A program made the translations under genes and the position numbers. Under the pieces are notes generated by a model, which was not told the DNA's origin, did no database searches, and worked only from the letters and a program-made list of their open reading frames with translations. From Jaapia argillacea MUCL 33604 (lineage: Eukaryota; Basidiomycota; Agaricomycetes; Jaapiales; Jaapiaceae), in the NCBI GenBank assembly GCA_000697665.1, contig KL197744.1, positions 105,115 through 169,114 on the forward strand: a DNA stretch of 64,000 nucleotides, in the 5' to 3' direction. Below, in pieces: positions 55,456-64,000 of this stretch. How positions within the stretch are numbered: position 1 is the first letter of the stretch; the number at the start of each line of letters is the position of its first letter.

Positions 55456-56457
55456 GATTAATGTTTGTATCCTGTTATAGCTAGCCCTTGTACTTGTTGA
55501 CTATACATGCTATCAACATCTAATCTCAATAATCTTTCTTTAAGATCACATGTATTACTTGAGTTTCAACTTGTAATGGTCCTATAGTTACACCTAGGAG
55601 CTATGAACGCTATGGAGCTACTTGCTCCAATCTAAAGCACCCAGAACTCCACACCAAAGAATTGGCATGCAACCAGTAACTATAATAGTGTCAGCTAGAA
55701 AGATTCCTTGGAAAATAGGATTCTAGATGCCTCTAGAGTTTGCTTGCTGTGGGTCTGGAAAGTCTGGAACACTTCAGGTGTCTCAGAAGTTCTTAATTTG
55801 CATAATTTAGAACAATCTAGCTATAGAAGTGGTCTGGAGCAAGAAGCACTCCAAACCTTTTTTCCTGATGTTGTAGTTTTGTCCTGGGCATGAGATGTGG
55901 TTGTATTGGATGGTCTTCATGTCAGGCAGGGGGCTGATAGGGTGAGGGCAAAGAGTGGCTCTTATTATCAAAGCAGGGATTGAAAAATAGACAGTGATTT
56001 CAGTAATGAGAAATGTGATAGTCAGGGTGACTAGGGTAGGCCTGAGACTTGAGGAGATGTTGAAACCATTGATGTATTCAAAGATATTCTCCGTGTCAAC
56101 AAGGAAGACGAGTTGAAACGCGAAGGGTCATGTCACAAGTAACACAGATGGACGCAACTTGAAGCCCTTGGCAAAGAAATGGGAATGCAACAATCATCAC
56201 TCCCTGCCTCACCTTGATTCCTTTTGAAGGCTCTTTAGGGACATGATTTCTGTGAATCGTTCAGAGCAATTCTCAATACATGATTTTCTACACAGCCTGT
56301 GGTAATGTCAACCTGAGATTCAGCCATATTTTTCTCAATCTAGGAGATGGGTGAATTTCCTCTGAACAGTATTTTCTTCAGTTCATGACTTAGGTGTCAG
56401 GACAATCCAATCATTTGTATATTCAAGTGGGAAGGAGGAGTAGATATTGGACACAAA
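55456..56457. other. No gene recognised
   Basis: Short frames only; AT-rich. A taggagctatgaacgc-type stretch near 55595 is not clearly related to the LTR family. Confidence 0.4.
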
Positions 56458-57514
56458 ATGCTGAATCTGCCACCAGACCAAGCATACACAAATAGCTCTT
56501 CTGACATCCAAATTGCCCCTCACCACACATGGTCTCAGGAGGTCCCAGCATCTCCTAGATGGCCTGGCTGTACTGGTGTTCAAATACCTGGCACTTATTG
56601 CAATGCATTTGCTGGGGGTAGTTGCAAACACCTCCTTGTTATTTGCTGGGACAATTGCAATTATGCTACAGTATCTGGTGGATCTGCGATCATACCACCC
56701 ACACGCCCTGCACACATCCAGTTCATCATTCTCTTCCTACAATTCCTCAGTGACATACTCATTGACTTCGCATCACAACTTGATTGGTACATACAAGAAA
56801 TCTGACGGAAGTATGATGAACACTGAGACAATTAAATTGGCTTTGCTCAAAGCCGTACTCACTGCAACACTCATCTACCTAGTGGAACAACTCTATCAAC
56901 TAGCAGAAAAGCTTCAGCCTAGACCATACATAGTTTATCCCAATCAACCCTACCCAGACACATACTGGTCCCAAGATTCCCTGTCACAGATTGATTAGAT
57001 CCCAACCATCAGCCACAATGTCTCCACGAAACAACAACAGAAGTCCTGGACATCAATCACATCCAACCTGCCAGAATCCCCATTGTAATTACACTGGTCA
57101 CCACCCCCATTGCTTAAACCATCTGCGCAACTCCAAAAACGACCCACACCCAACTTGCACTAATCACCTTTGTGGTGGAATCAGACAGGACCTGCACTGC
57201 CTTAATCAACACCCCATCTGCACATGACCACTCTTGTTCAGAAGCACAAGGACACCACCCTAGTTGTCCACACAACCCTCATCAAACCCCTAGCCTACGA
57301 AGCTCAACAAACATGTACCTACCAATTTAGAAACCCCAAGGTTGCCAGAAATCACACAATCCATGAAGATCAGAATACCACATCAGCACAAACTGGCCCA
57401 CTCAACCTCACCAAATTCCTAATCAAATTCCACCAAGTGATCATCAACATGATCCACTTCGTTCTCATGCAATACCTCAACCTCCACCAACGATTATTGC
57501 CTCCAAGGCCCTAA
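56458..57514 (+). pseudogene. Gag-N-terminus-like fragment of an LTR retrotransposon
   Basis: Frame 56458-56805 ends in AIIPPTRPAHIQFIILFLQF, then LSDILIDFASQLDWYIQEI. Bases 56680-56800 match 28985-29110, where the same block follows an LTR remnant, so both are likely leader/gag starts of one element family. A related hydrophobic block (TKFLIKFHQVIINMIHFVL) appears at about 57405-57460. Stops and frame changes throughout. Confidence 0.45.
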
Positions 57515-57658
57515 TCATTCCATATTCACTCATCTACACAATCGTATCAGAGCTCCTCATACATAATCATCAAACTCTTAATCAGACTTTGTAATATTCT
57601 CCCAATCCTTCAAATACTTGTAAACAATAGCCACCATGGAAACCCCAGAACCATCAAC

Positions 57659-57905
57659 TGTCAGGAGTGCTTTAGCAACTAGTACTCAGGCTATGAATTG
57701 AGGCTGTAGAGGATGACAAGAGAGAGTGAACCAGTTGAAGGGTACAGCTAAAGAGCTGTATTGTTCAAGTGGACAAGCTTTGGGAAATACAGGAGGGTAT
57801 GGACACCTTATATACTAGAGTCCAAAGGGTGGAACATTGTAGAAAGGTATAGAACAGATCAAGAATAGCGTCCAGGGAATAGAGTAGAACAGAATAGAAG
57901 GTTAG
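57659..57905 (-). mobile_element. Truncated LTR of the 433-bp family (minus orientation)
   Basis: It starts TGTCAGGAGTGCTTTAGCAA and follows the reverse complement of the solo LTR through the polyadenylation and TATA part (ccttatatactagag). It ends near 57905, where gag-like sequence takes over, so U3 is deleted. It probably marks the 3' end of the minus-strand element whose 5' LTR is at 60386-60819. Confidence 0.75.
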
Positions 57906-59964
57906 AGAACTTTCTTGGCAGCTGTTCATTGGTGAAGCAAGTCTTCTTGGATGGTGGCAGTCTTGAAGGCAGCATGATTGGCCAGTGGAGTTGGGAGGTG
58001 GATGATTGACTGTAGTATATCCCAATTGAGTCCTTTCTTGAAGTACTTGAGGAGGGTGGTGTTGTTGAACTTGGTGTAGTGTGTGAGGTCTTCAAATTTG
58101 GCAACATAATTGTCAACAGATGCTCTTCCTTCTTGCAGGATTTAGATCTGCATTCTTGCAGTTCCTCCCTTATCCAGTTCCTTGAATGTGTCATCAATGC
58201 AAACAATGAATTCATCCTATGTATCCTTGTCTCCACTAGGCTTGGTGTAGGTGCCTTTATCGTAGTCCTCAATGTATTTCATGGCCCATGAGCTGGTGGT
58301 CCCTTCCTTCATGAAAGAAAGGGTGTAGGCAATCTTGGCCCATTCATTCTTGAAATCACTGGGATTGGCTCTGATGTTAAGTTTAACTTCTTGAACAAAT
58401 TTGTCAGTTTGTTGGCAGTTGGTGGTGAAGACTGATGGTGGGGCAAGTTTAGGTCCCTTGCTGGTGGCTGGGGTAGTGCTGGACATGTTGGTGACAGTTG
58501 GTGGGTTACCAGGTGGTGGAGGTGGCAGTGGAATAGGCAGGACTTGGGGTTGTGGATTTGGAGTAAATATGGGGTAGATAGGTGGATCTGGTGGGGGTTT
58601 GGTGTCTACTGGGAGATGAGAGGGTTCTTCAGTATGGACATGCTCAGTTGGAGTGTCCCATGCTGGGGAGTGTGAATCTTTGGTGATGGTACAGTTGCTG
58701 AGCTCATAATGCATGGGCTCATAATGTATAGCTCGAGGGTGAAACCATGTTGGTTACTGCTAATTATGCATGAAACTGTGGTAATGCATAATGCATACAG
58801 ATATAGGGTGATTATGCATTATTGGGGCCCAAAATGGGCATGTACACAGGTGAAATATCACCAAAGGCCTTCTTAGCAAGGCTGGGTTTGGTCCCTGGAT
58901 GGACTAACCTGGACTCAAAACCACCTTTCAGACCAATTTTGGATGCTAAAGGATAATTTAGGCACGAGCCACAGGCTTATCAGGGCTCGCCAATGACTGA
59001 TGCATGGCCAACTGTCACAAATGTCACGCATTGTAACAGTGTGTGACACTTTGTAACTGCATAATGCCTCATAATGCATAAGAAATTGGGGTTACGGATG
59101 TTATGCACTATGAGCTTGGCAACTGTAATGTCAGTGGGTTGAGTTTCCTCTTCTTCTTTAACACTGGTTTTGTTATCTGATTCTTCTGGGGCTTGGTAGG
59201 AGTGACTCCTTGAAGGTGCTCAAGAAGAAGGTTGAGACAGGTGTTCACATACACTTTGCTGTAAGCTATGCTTGCTGCATATGGACTGTCTACTTTGTTA
59301 TCATGATGGGGCCCAGGATTTGGAGGGTCCTGCTCTAGATACTCTGGAATAGGGGTTGGTCTATGGGGAAACTGTTGAAGTGGGTGCAACAAGGGGTGTT
59401 TGTGTTGCAGTTGGTGGGGATAATGTTGCTGTGGATGGGGAGAGCAGTTCAGCTGATGGATTAATTTCTCGGGTCTCCAGTGTTTTAGTTCATTGGGATA
59501 GTATGTTTGGGTGTTGGGTGATGTACTCAGCAAAGGTTGGGGTGCCTGGGTAGTGCAGGAAGAGGAAGTTATTTCCGAACTTTTTGAAGCGTTCTGTGGC
59601 GTTGTGGATGATGAATGCTCGGGGCCATAGTTGTCTTGGTTCGTCGTAGATAATTTCCCTTCAGGTTGGCTCAATGTATTCACTAAGTTCATCAAATGTG
59701 GGTTGGTAGGTATCATGTGGGAGTGTGAACTGTTTGTATATGGAGGTGGTATTTGGATCAATTTTAGCGAGGGGAAGGTCTGGTTACTTCAATGTATTGT
59801 TGGCAGAGTTGCTTGGCTTCTTCCACTTGTTGGCGTATTTGTTCTATTATGATGCTTACATGTGTACAGAGGTGGATTAGGTTGTTGGTAACAATGTTGA
59901 GGTGGTTATGGAGTTGGTTGAGGTTGCATGTGATGGTGAGGAATGCTCCTAGGAAGGTGTCCAC
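57906..59964 (-). pseudogene. gag: Minus-strand Ty3/Gypsy gag remnant, split by a MITE
   Basis: N-terminal half at 59964-59126: LHNHLNIVTNNLIHLCTHVS and FDELSEYIEP...FIIHNATERFKKFGNNFLFLHYPGTP. C-terminal half at 58690-57906: Pro-rich linker, then TNCQQTDKFVQEVKLNIRAN, KNEWAKIAYTLSFMKEG and YFKKGLNWDIL-type sequence, homologous in layout to the chromovirus gag (VSEVKLFIAAKPKDFPTEFSK, SKIAFILSYMKDG). It contains several stops and a 434-bp insertion (58692-59125). No pol follows, so this is a deleted or non-autonomous element. Confidence 0.65.
58692..59125. mobile_element. MITE, 434 bp, 23-bp terminal inverted repeats, TA target duplication
   Basis: The left end CAGTTGCTGAGCTCATAATG and the reverse complement of the right end CAGTTGCCAAGCTCATAGTG match at 20 of 23 positions (58692-58714, 59103-59125). 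TA flanks both ends (58690-58691, 59126-59127). Subterminal zones carry many copies of TAATGCAT / ATGCATTA. There is no coding sequence. The TA duplication and CAGT start suggest mobilisation by a Tc1/mariner-type transposase. Confidence 0.85.
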
Positions 59965-60385
59965 ATGGATCCTTACTTCTGCCAGTGTTTTCTTAGGAGT
60001 ACAGGGATGAGGAGTAGTAGGAAGTATGCAATTATTGAGTGATGCTTGGGGGTCATGTTTTATCAGCAGTGTACTGGTTGTTTTTTTACCAGGTAGGGGT
60101 TGGTCTGTGGTAGGGGTTGTGGGATAACATAGTTGGGGTGGAAAATGGGGAGTAGGGTGTCAGTGGGTTTTCATTTAATGAACTTGAATTGATGGTGATA
60201 GTGTTTGCTGTCAGTTAGGGTGTGGTAGTGGATGAGAAATAGGGGTTGGATGTTGATGGTTTTGACTAGACTGGGTTTGGGTTCATTGGCAATGCCAATG
60301 ATGTTGAATTCCAGTTTGTGCAGGATCACAGATCCTGACTGTGTTGGTGTTGTAGGTTAAGTAGAGTGTGGAAAGCTTGTGCAAG
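59965..60385. other. Internal sequence of the minus-strand element, leader region
   Basis: About 420 bp between the 5' LTR (60386) and the first gag-like block. G/T-rich with many ggttgt and agggtg repeats on the plus strand. No recognisable product. Confidence 0.45.
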
Positions 60386-60819
60386 TATTAGGAGCACTTT
60401 AGTGACGGGTACTCAGGCTATGACTGGAGGCTGTAGAGGATGACAAGAGAGAGTGAACCAGTTGAAGGGTACAGGCTAAAGAGCTGTATTGTTCAAGTGT
60501 ACAAGCTTGGGAATATAGAAGAGTATGGATGCCTTATATACTAGAGCCCAAAGGGTAGAACATTGTAGCAAGATAGAGAAGGAACTAAGAATAGTATCCA
60601 GAGAATGAGATAGAATGAAATGGAATGTAAGAGAATAGAACAGAATGTCCATGAAGTTGATAACCTGCCAAATAGGGTATAGTATGGGAACATGAGTTAT
60701 AAATAGAATGGAGTGATATCAATAGAGAGAGTCCAAGAGATTGAGAGAGATAAGACAAAATAAGATGATGAGTGAGATAAGATAAGATAAAAAATGAAAT
60801 GGGTATACAAGTCATAACA
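60386..60819 (-). mobile_element. Full-length LTR of the 433-bp family (minus orientation)
   Basis: It runs from TATTAGGAGCAC (mutated TGTTAGGAG) to GTCATAACA, the reverse complement of the TGTTATGAC start of the solo LTR; 434 bp. Flanking 5-mers (gcaag left, atgat right) differ, as expected if this is one end of a longer element. On its right it abuts a Tc1-like transposase gene, which it interrupts. Confidence 0.85.
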
Positions 60820-61765
60820 ATGATTGCAGGAAGTGCCAACTAGACCCTCCTCAAGTATCTCAATGTAGTTGGCAGCTTTCATGATGCCAGTAACCCAAAT
60901 AATCTGGCCCACACCCTTTGAAGTGACACAACCCTACACCATAAGGCTTCCCTCACTAAACTTCTTGGTCTTCTGGGTGTACCCCTCTTGGGAACCATCC
61001 CATACCCTCTTCCAACACCATGCACACTTGTCCAAATGAATCAAATTAAATTTGGACTCATCCAAGAATATTACCTTCTCCTAAGCCTGAGTAATCCAAC
61101 ACCTCACACCTTGTTCCCAAATTCAACACATCTGCTTATGTTGCTTGGTCAGAAAGGGGACCTTTCAGCCTACCACAGGAATAAGACCTTGACTGTGGAC
61201 AGTCCTTCATATAGTTTTTGGATGGACATTTGGGTAATAGTTGCACTGGGCCTCAGTCAAGCTGGAGGACACAGAACTTTGCATCTGTAGTGGTAAGTTT
61301 ATGAGGTCAGCCTGTCTTTGGCTTTGGATAGCAGCCCTTGCCACAACAGAACTTGCTTGCAATGTTTCAAACAGTTTGTTCAGTCTGGTGGAAGGCCTTG
61401 GCAATGGACTTGACAGAACAGCCAGCATTCCAAAGTTCAACAATGTGACCACATGTAGTAGGAGATGTGTAGCCCATAGACTAAGAAAAAGAGTTGGTAG
61501 GTGAACAGTGAAAAGTGGCAAACTCAGGAAGGGGTTGGAGATCTTTTGGTTTTGTGTCTCGTACGTCTGTCATGTGGGCTCATGTCTTTTGCCCCTTGTA
61601 ATCCCACTTGCTCTCAATCAAACAACCCCATGCTTTTTACTGAGATACATTACTTGCAATAGTATATATCTGTAGCAACTGGAGAGGGAAATCTTTTGGG
61701 ATGGTGGAGGAAACAAGGTCTTTGTGACTGGCATTACCAACCCAAATTACTTTTGTCCCTCACTG
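60820..61765 (-). pseudogene. Tc1/mariner-like transposase element, truncated by the LTR
   Basis: The right end shows a Tc1-type terminal repeat: on the minus strand it begins CAGTGAGGGACAAAAGTAAT at 61765 and is flanked by TA. Moving inward, an HTH-like block (CGHIVELWNAGCSVKSIAKA...) lies at about 61460-61350. The DDE_3 catalytic region (VIFLDESKFNL, DKCAWCWKRVWDGSQEG, KGVGQIIWVTGIM, NYIEILEEGLV) lies at about 61085-60840, in shifting frames with several stops. The C-terminal catalytic residue region is missing because the sequence ends at the LTR border (60820). Confidence 0.75.
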
Positions 61766-62107
61766 TATCTGTTGGAGCAGAGCAGAGCATTGGACATTCT
61801 CCTGAGCCTTCACATCCAGTTGCCATTGCACTGATGGGAACTGCATATACTTTCTCAAGTGTTCCTCTGCTGTTTTGTGTAGCAGAGGAGAGTATAGGGT
61901 AGTTCAGGTAGATGCAGGGGTGAATAAACCTACTCCTTCCATAGCTACACTAATTGACACCACAGCTCGATCTCAAGCTCTGGCTGGATGACCTCAAAGA
62001 ACTCCCCAAGCATAGTTAAGCAGTTCAATCAACGAGGCTCCTTCCAAGGTCTGAAATAGGGTCTCATGAGAATCTACGCAAAACTTGATTTGGTCATCAG
62101 GATATAG
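61766..62107. other. Unassigned sequence
   Basis: No gene recognised. A minus-strand stretch near 61960-62020 (LGEFFEVIQPELEIELWCQL) looks coding and may belong to the next gene. Confidence 0.35.
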
Positions 62108-62764
62108 TCACTTCGACATATTCAACACTAGATTTTCCATCTGCAAGCAAAGATCAGCCATGGAGGTGAGGAGGTTAGAGTTCAGGAAGTAACAGGGGTG
62201 TTCAGTAACGTAAGCTCCTCGATCAATGACTTCCCATTTCTCAATGGGTCCACACATGAGAATCATATGTACGGAATTGTTGAGAGGCAGTTCATCCCCT
62301 CCCTTTGAGAACTCATGAATAAGATCTTCAAAGATGTTGCCATAGTGAACATCTTGATGACAATGGGAGGCCAGGTTCAGTTGTAGGGAGCTGGATGCCA
62401 TTTTGTTGTTGGGCAGAACTTCCTTGTATTGAGTATTGGGAACAATAGGAGTTGGGCAAACAAAAGAGGATGTTCTTCTGAAGTTAATGGTTGAGAGGGT
62501 AGAGCCAGCTTCCCACTTGTAGAGGCTTTATGAAGCTGGCTACTCAATTTCCCTCTGATGTTCATGAAAGAAGTAGAAGGAACCCAAGTTTGGGTATTCA
62601 AGGAGAAGGGGGGATGTGAGATGCTCGGTTGAGTAGCAGTTGTGTTCAATTTCATCGAGCTGGCCAGGTTGAAGGTGAATCCTCCTAGTGTTCACCTTTG
62701 TGACGGTAGCAAACATATGATACATCACTTTGAGTCCAGAGGGTGCCTTACAGAGTATTGACAA
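62108..62764 (-). CDS. Hypothetical protein, probable multi-frame remnant
   Basis: Three overlapping minus-strand frames succeed one another. About 62725-62540 has MYHMFATVTKVNTRRIHLQP. 62655-62377 lies in another frame. 62401-62108 has MASSSLQLNLASHCHQDVHY ... MADLCLQMENLVLNMSK, stop. The last, from a clear ATG at 62401, is the best single model (97 aa). No known domain; context is transposon-rich. It may be one gene broken by indels or with unrecognised introns. Confidence 0.3.
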
Positions 62765-63582
62765 GCTTGCTAGAGCTAAGGTGTGGAGACCATGACTAGG
62801 TAGCTTGCTGTCTATCTACACATTGAACATGTTCCTGTTTCCACAGTTATCTGCAGTTATTGGGTGATTGACTACCAAGCACATACACCTATGTGTACAT
62901 CCTAGGAAGAGGAGTGTGACCTAGTCATATTCCAGGAAAGAGACCAGGGGGGACAAAAGAGAACTCATGCATTCTGTTCCTTCTTGAGGAGGATGGAACC
63001 AAGAGTGAGAGATAGTGAGTAAAACAGAATAAAGCATCTTCACCTGGACAGCAGTCTCAGTGACCTCGAACACAAAGATAGTGCAAGATGATAGATTAGT
63101 AGTTGAGTCAAATGTGTTACAAGTTTGTACAGGTGGAGTTACAATACTATTTAGAGTCTGACCGGTGTTCTCCCACTATTACTCATAGCTATTTGTCACA
63201 TTTCCATCACAGCCAGCCTCTCTGACTACATCCTATCCTCCATTGTGGTGACAGGTCACTGCCTGCCATCACAGGGTGGCTCATTATTATCCGTTATCAG
63301 ATGACCTACTGGTCCACAGTCTGAATGGTGCCTATTTTCTTCATTTTCCATCATTTTGCTTTTCCCTCTCCTTATTCTTGCAATCATCAAATCCTCCATT
63401 TTGTGTCGATCCTGTATTCCACCATTATGCCAAGCTGTCATGCAATTTATATCACCACTACCTTCGTTTCTGTTACATTTATCCCATTTGTCCACTCATT
63501 GACACTCAAACATCTGTACATCCATCAATTCTGTCTACAAGTCACTCAAATGATTTGTCAGATGAGTTCAGTAAGCGGCTGA
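62765..63582. other. Unassigned, AT-rich sequence
   Basis: Only short frames with low-complexity translations; nothing supported. Confidence 0.4.
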
Positions 63583-63735
63583 CTCAGCCTGACTGTGATT
63601 GGATAGAAAAGAGATGCGTGAGAAGCAAATTACTCAGCCTTGATCATGATTGGTTGAAATCTGGAGGCGCAAGGAGTGGATTAATCAGCCTGGATTGTGA
63701 TTGGTTGGAATCTAGAAGCGTGGGAACTGCCTTAC
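63583..63735 (+). repeat. Three tandem 51-bp units containing inverted CCAAT boxes
   Basis: The units start with ctcagcctgactgtgattgg, ctcagccttgatcatgattgg and atcagcctggattgtgattgg at about 63583, 63634 and 63685. They read as SLDxDWLxSxxxxxxLI repeats of 17 codons, but the likely meaning is regulatory because each holds GATTGG (reverse of CCAAT). A fourth GATTGG occurs at about 63800. Confidence 0.75.
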
Positions 63736-63789
63736 TTAGCAGCCATTCTAATAGGACAGTTAAGTGAAGTGTGAGAATAGGATGAGTAA

Positions 63790-63885
63790 TCGAGACTCTG
63801 ATTGGCTAGAAACAGGTGCTTTGTCAGGATTATTAAGCTTACATACAGTAGATTAGTCAGCATTTTGTAGCCTATATAAGGCAGA
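63790..63885 (+). promoter_or_regulatory. Promoter-like region: ATTGG motif and TATA box
   Basis: GATTGG near 63800, then ctatataaggcag near 63872 as a TATA box about 60-70 bp downstream, followed by an A-rich initiator-like stretch. Together with the 51-bp CCAAT-box repeats upstream this resembles a gene promoter or LTR U3 driving transcription rightward out of the window. Confidence 0.5.
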
Positions 63886-64000
63886 CTGAGTAGAGAGAAA
63901 AATAGAAGAATTCCCACCCCAAAGTATTCCCCTCTGAAGGGATTCCCTCTTCACTTGAAAGTCTGTTTTGTGCCAGAAAAACCTGAGTTTGTAAGCCTGC

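Noticed and set aside
60386-60819. Second solo LTR
   Set aside because: Flanking 5-mers do not match, and gag-like sequence plus a truncated LTR lie to its left in the same orientation, so it is an end of a deleted element.

Overview
The window looks like nuclear DNA of a filamentous basidiomycete, most likely an agaricomycete. The evidence is dense short introns (about 45-110 bp, GT..AG, with micro-exons of 16 and 21 nt), an F-box protein of the agaricomycete kind, a secreted class 3 lipase, a patatin/NB-ARC/TPR receptor-like gene, a chromodomain-bearing Ty3/Gypsy element and Tc1-type DNA elements. Species cannot be named from the sequence. Gene models below were built by hand from splice signals and frame continuity. 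For the intact genes the exon lengths sum to a multiple of three.

The first 22 kb is gene-rich. In order it holds the 3' end of PEX19 (+, CaaX end), a secreted class 3 lipase (+), a peroxiredoxin-5 type peroxidase with a predicted mitochondrial presequence (+), a TMEM184/DUF300-type multi-pass membrane protein (-), an F-box protein (+), a ~490-bp tandem duplication, and a large probably GPI-anchored pepsin-family aspartic protease (+). Two of these genes have decayed copies nearby. The protease has a tail-to-tail inverted copy (-) in which the first catalytic Asp is gone. The lipase has a copy 17 kb downstream with a nonsense codon and a deleted nucleophile elbow.

At 22.1-28.6 kb lies a fungal NLR-like gene: a patatin-like N-terminus, an NB-ARC domain and about 30 tandem 42-residue TPRs (2,089 codons). 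It has five in-frame stops and no frameshift. Every stop is explained by a C-to-T change in a Gln or Arg codon. The patatin nucleophile Ser appears replaced by Gly. Base composition shifts from GC-richer to AT-richer inside this gene.

From 28.6 kb to the end the DNA is repeat-rich and largely transposon-derived. It holds a solo LTR with a perfect 5-bp target duplication, fragments of the same LTR family in both orientations, and minisatellites. It also holds a 9.4-kb chromovirus (36945-46335, TSD cactc) with gag, pol, chromodomain and an extra 3' ORF carrying a zinc knuckle. That element is broken by nonsense codons and has a 1.6-kb insertion in its 5' LTR. Further along are a ~408-bp tandem array with splice-like borders, Zn-cluster/coiled-coil gene remnants, a minus-strand gag remnant carrying a TA-flanked MITE, and a Tc1-like transposase remnant truncated at an LTR. 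The window ends in a promoter-like region with repeated inverted CCAAT boxes and a TATA box. The overall picture is a euchromatic block meeting a transposon island whose coding sequences carry many C-to-T-type stops, with an NLR-like gene at the boundary.
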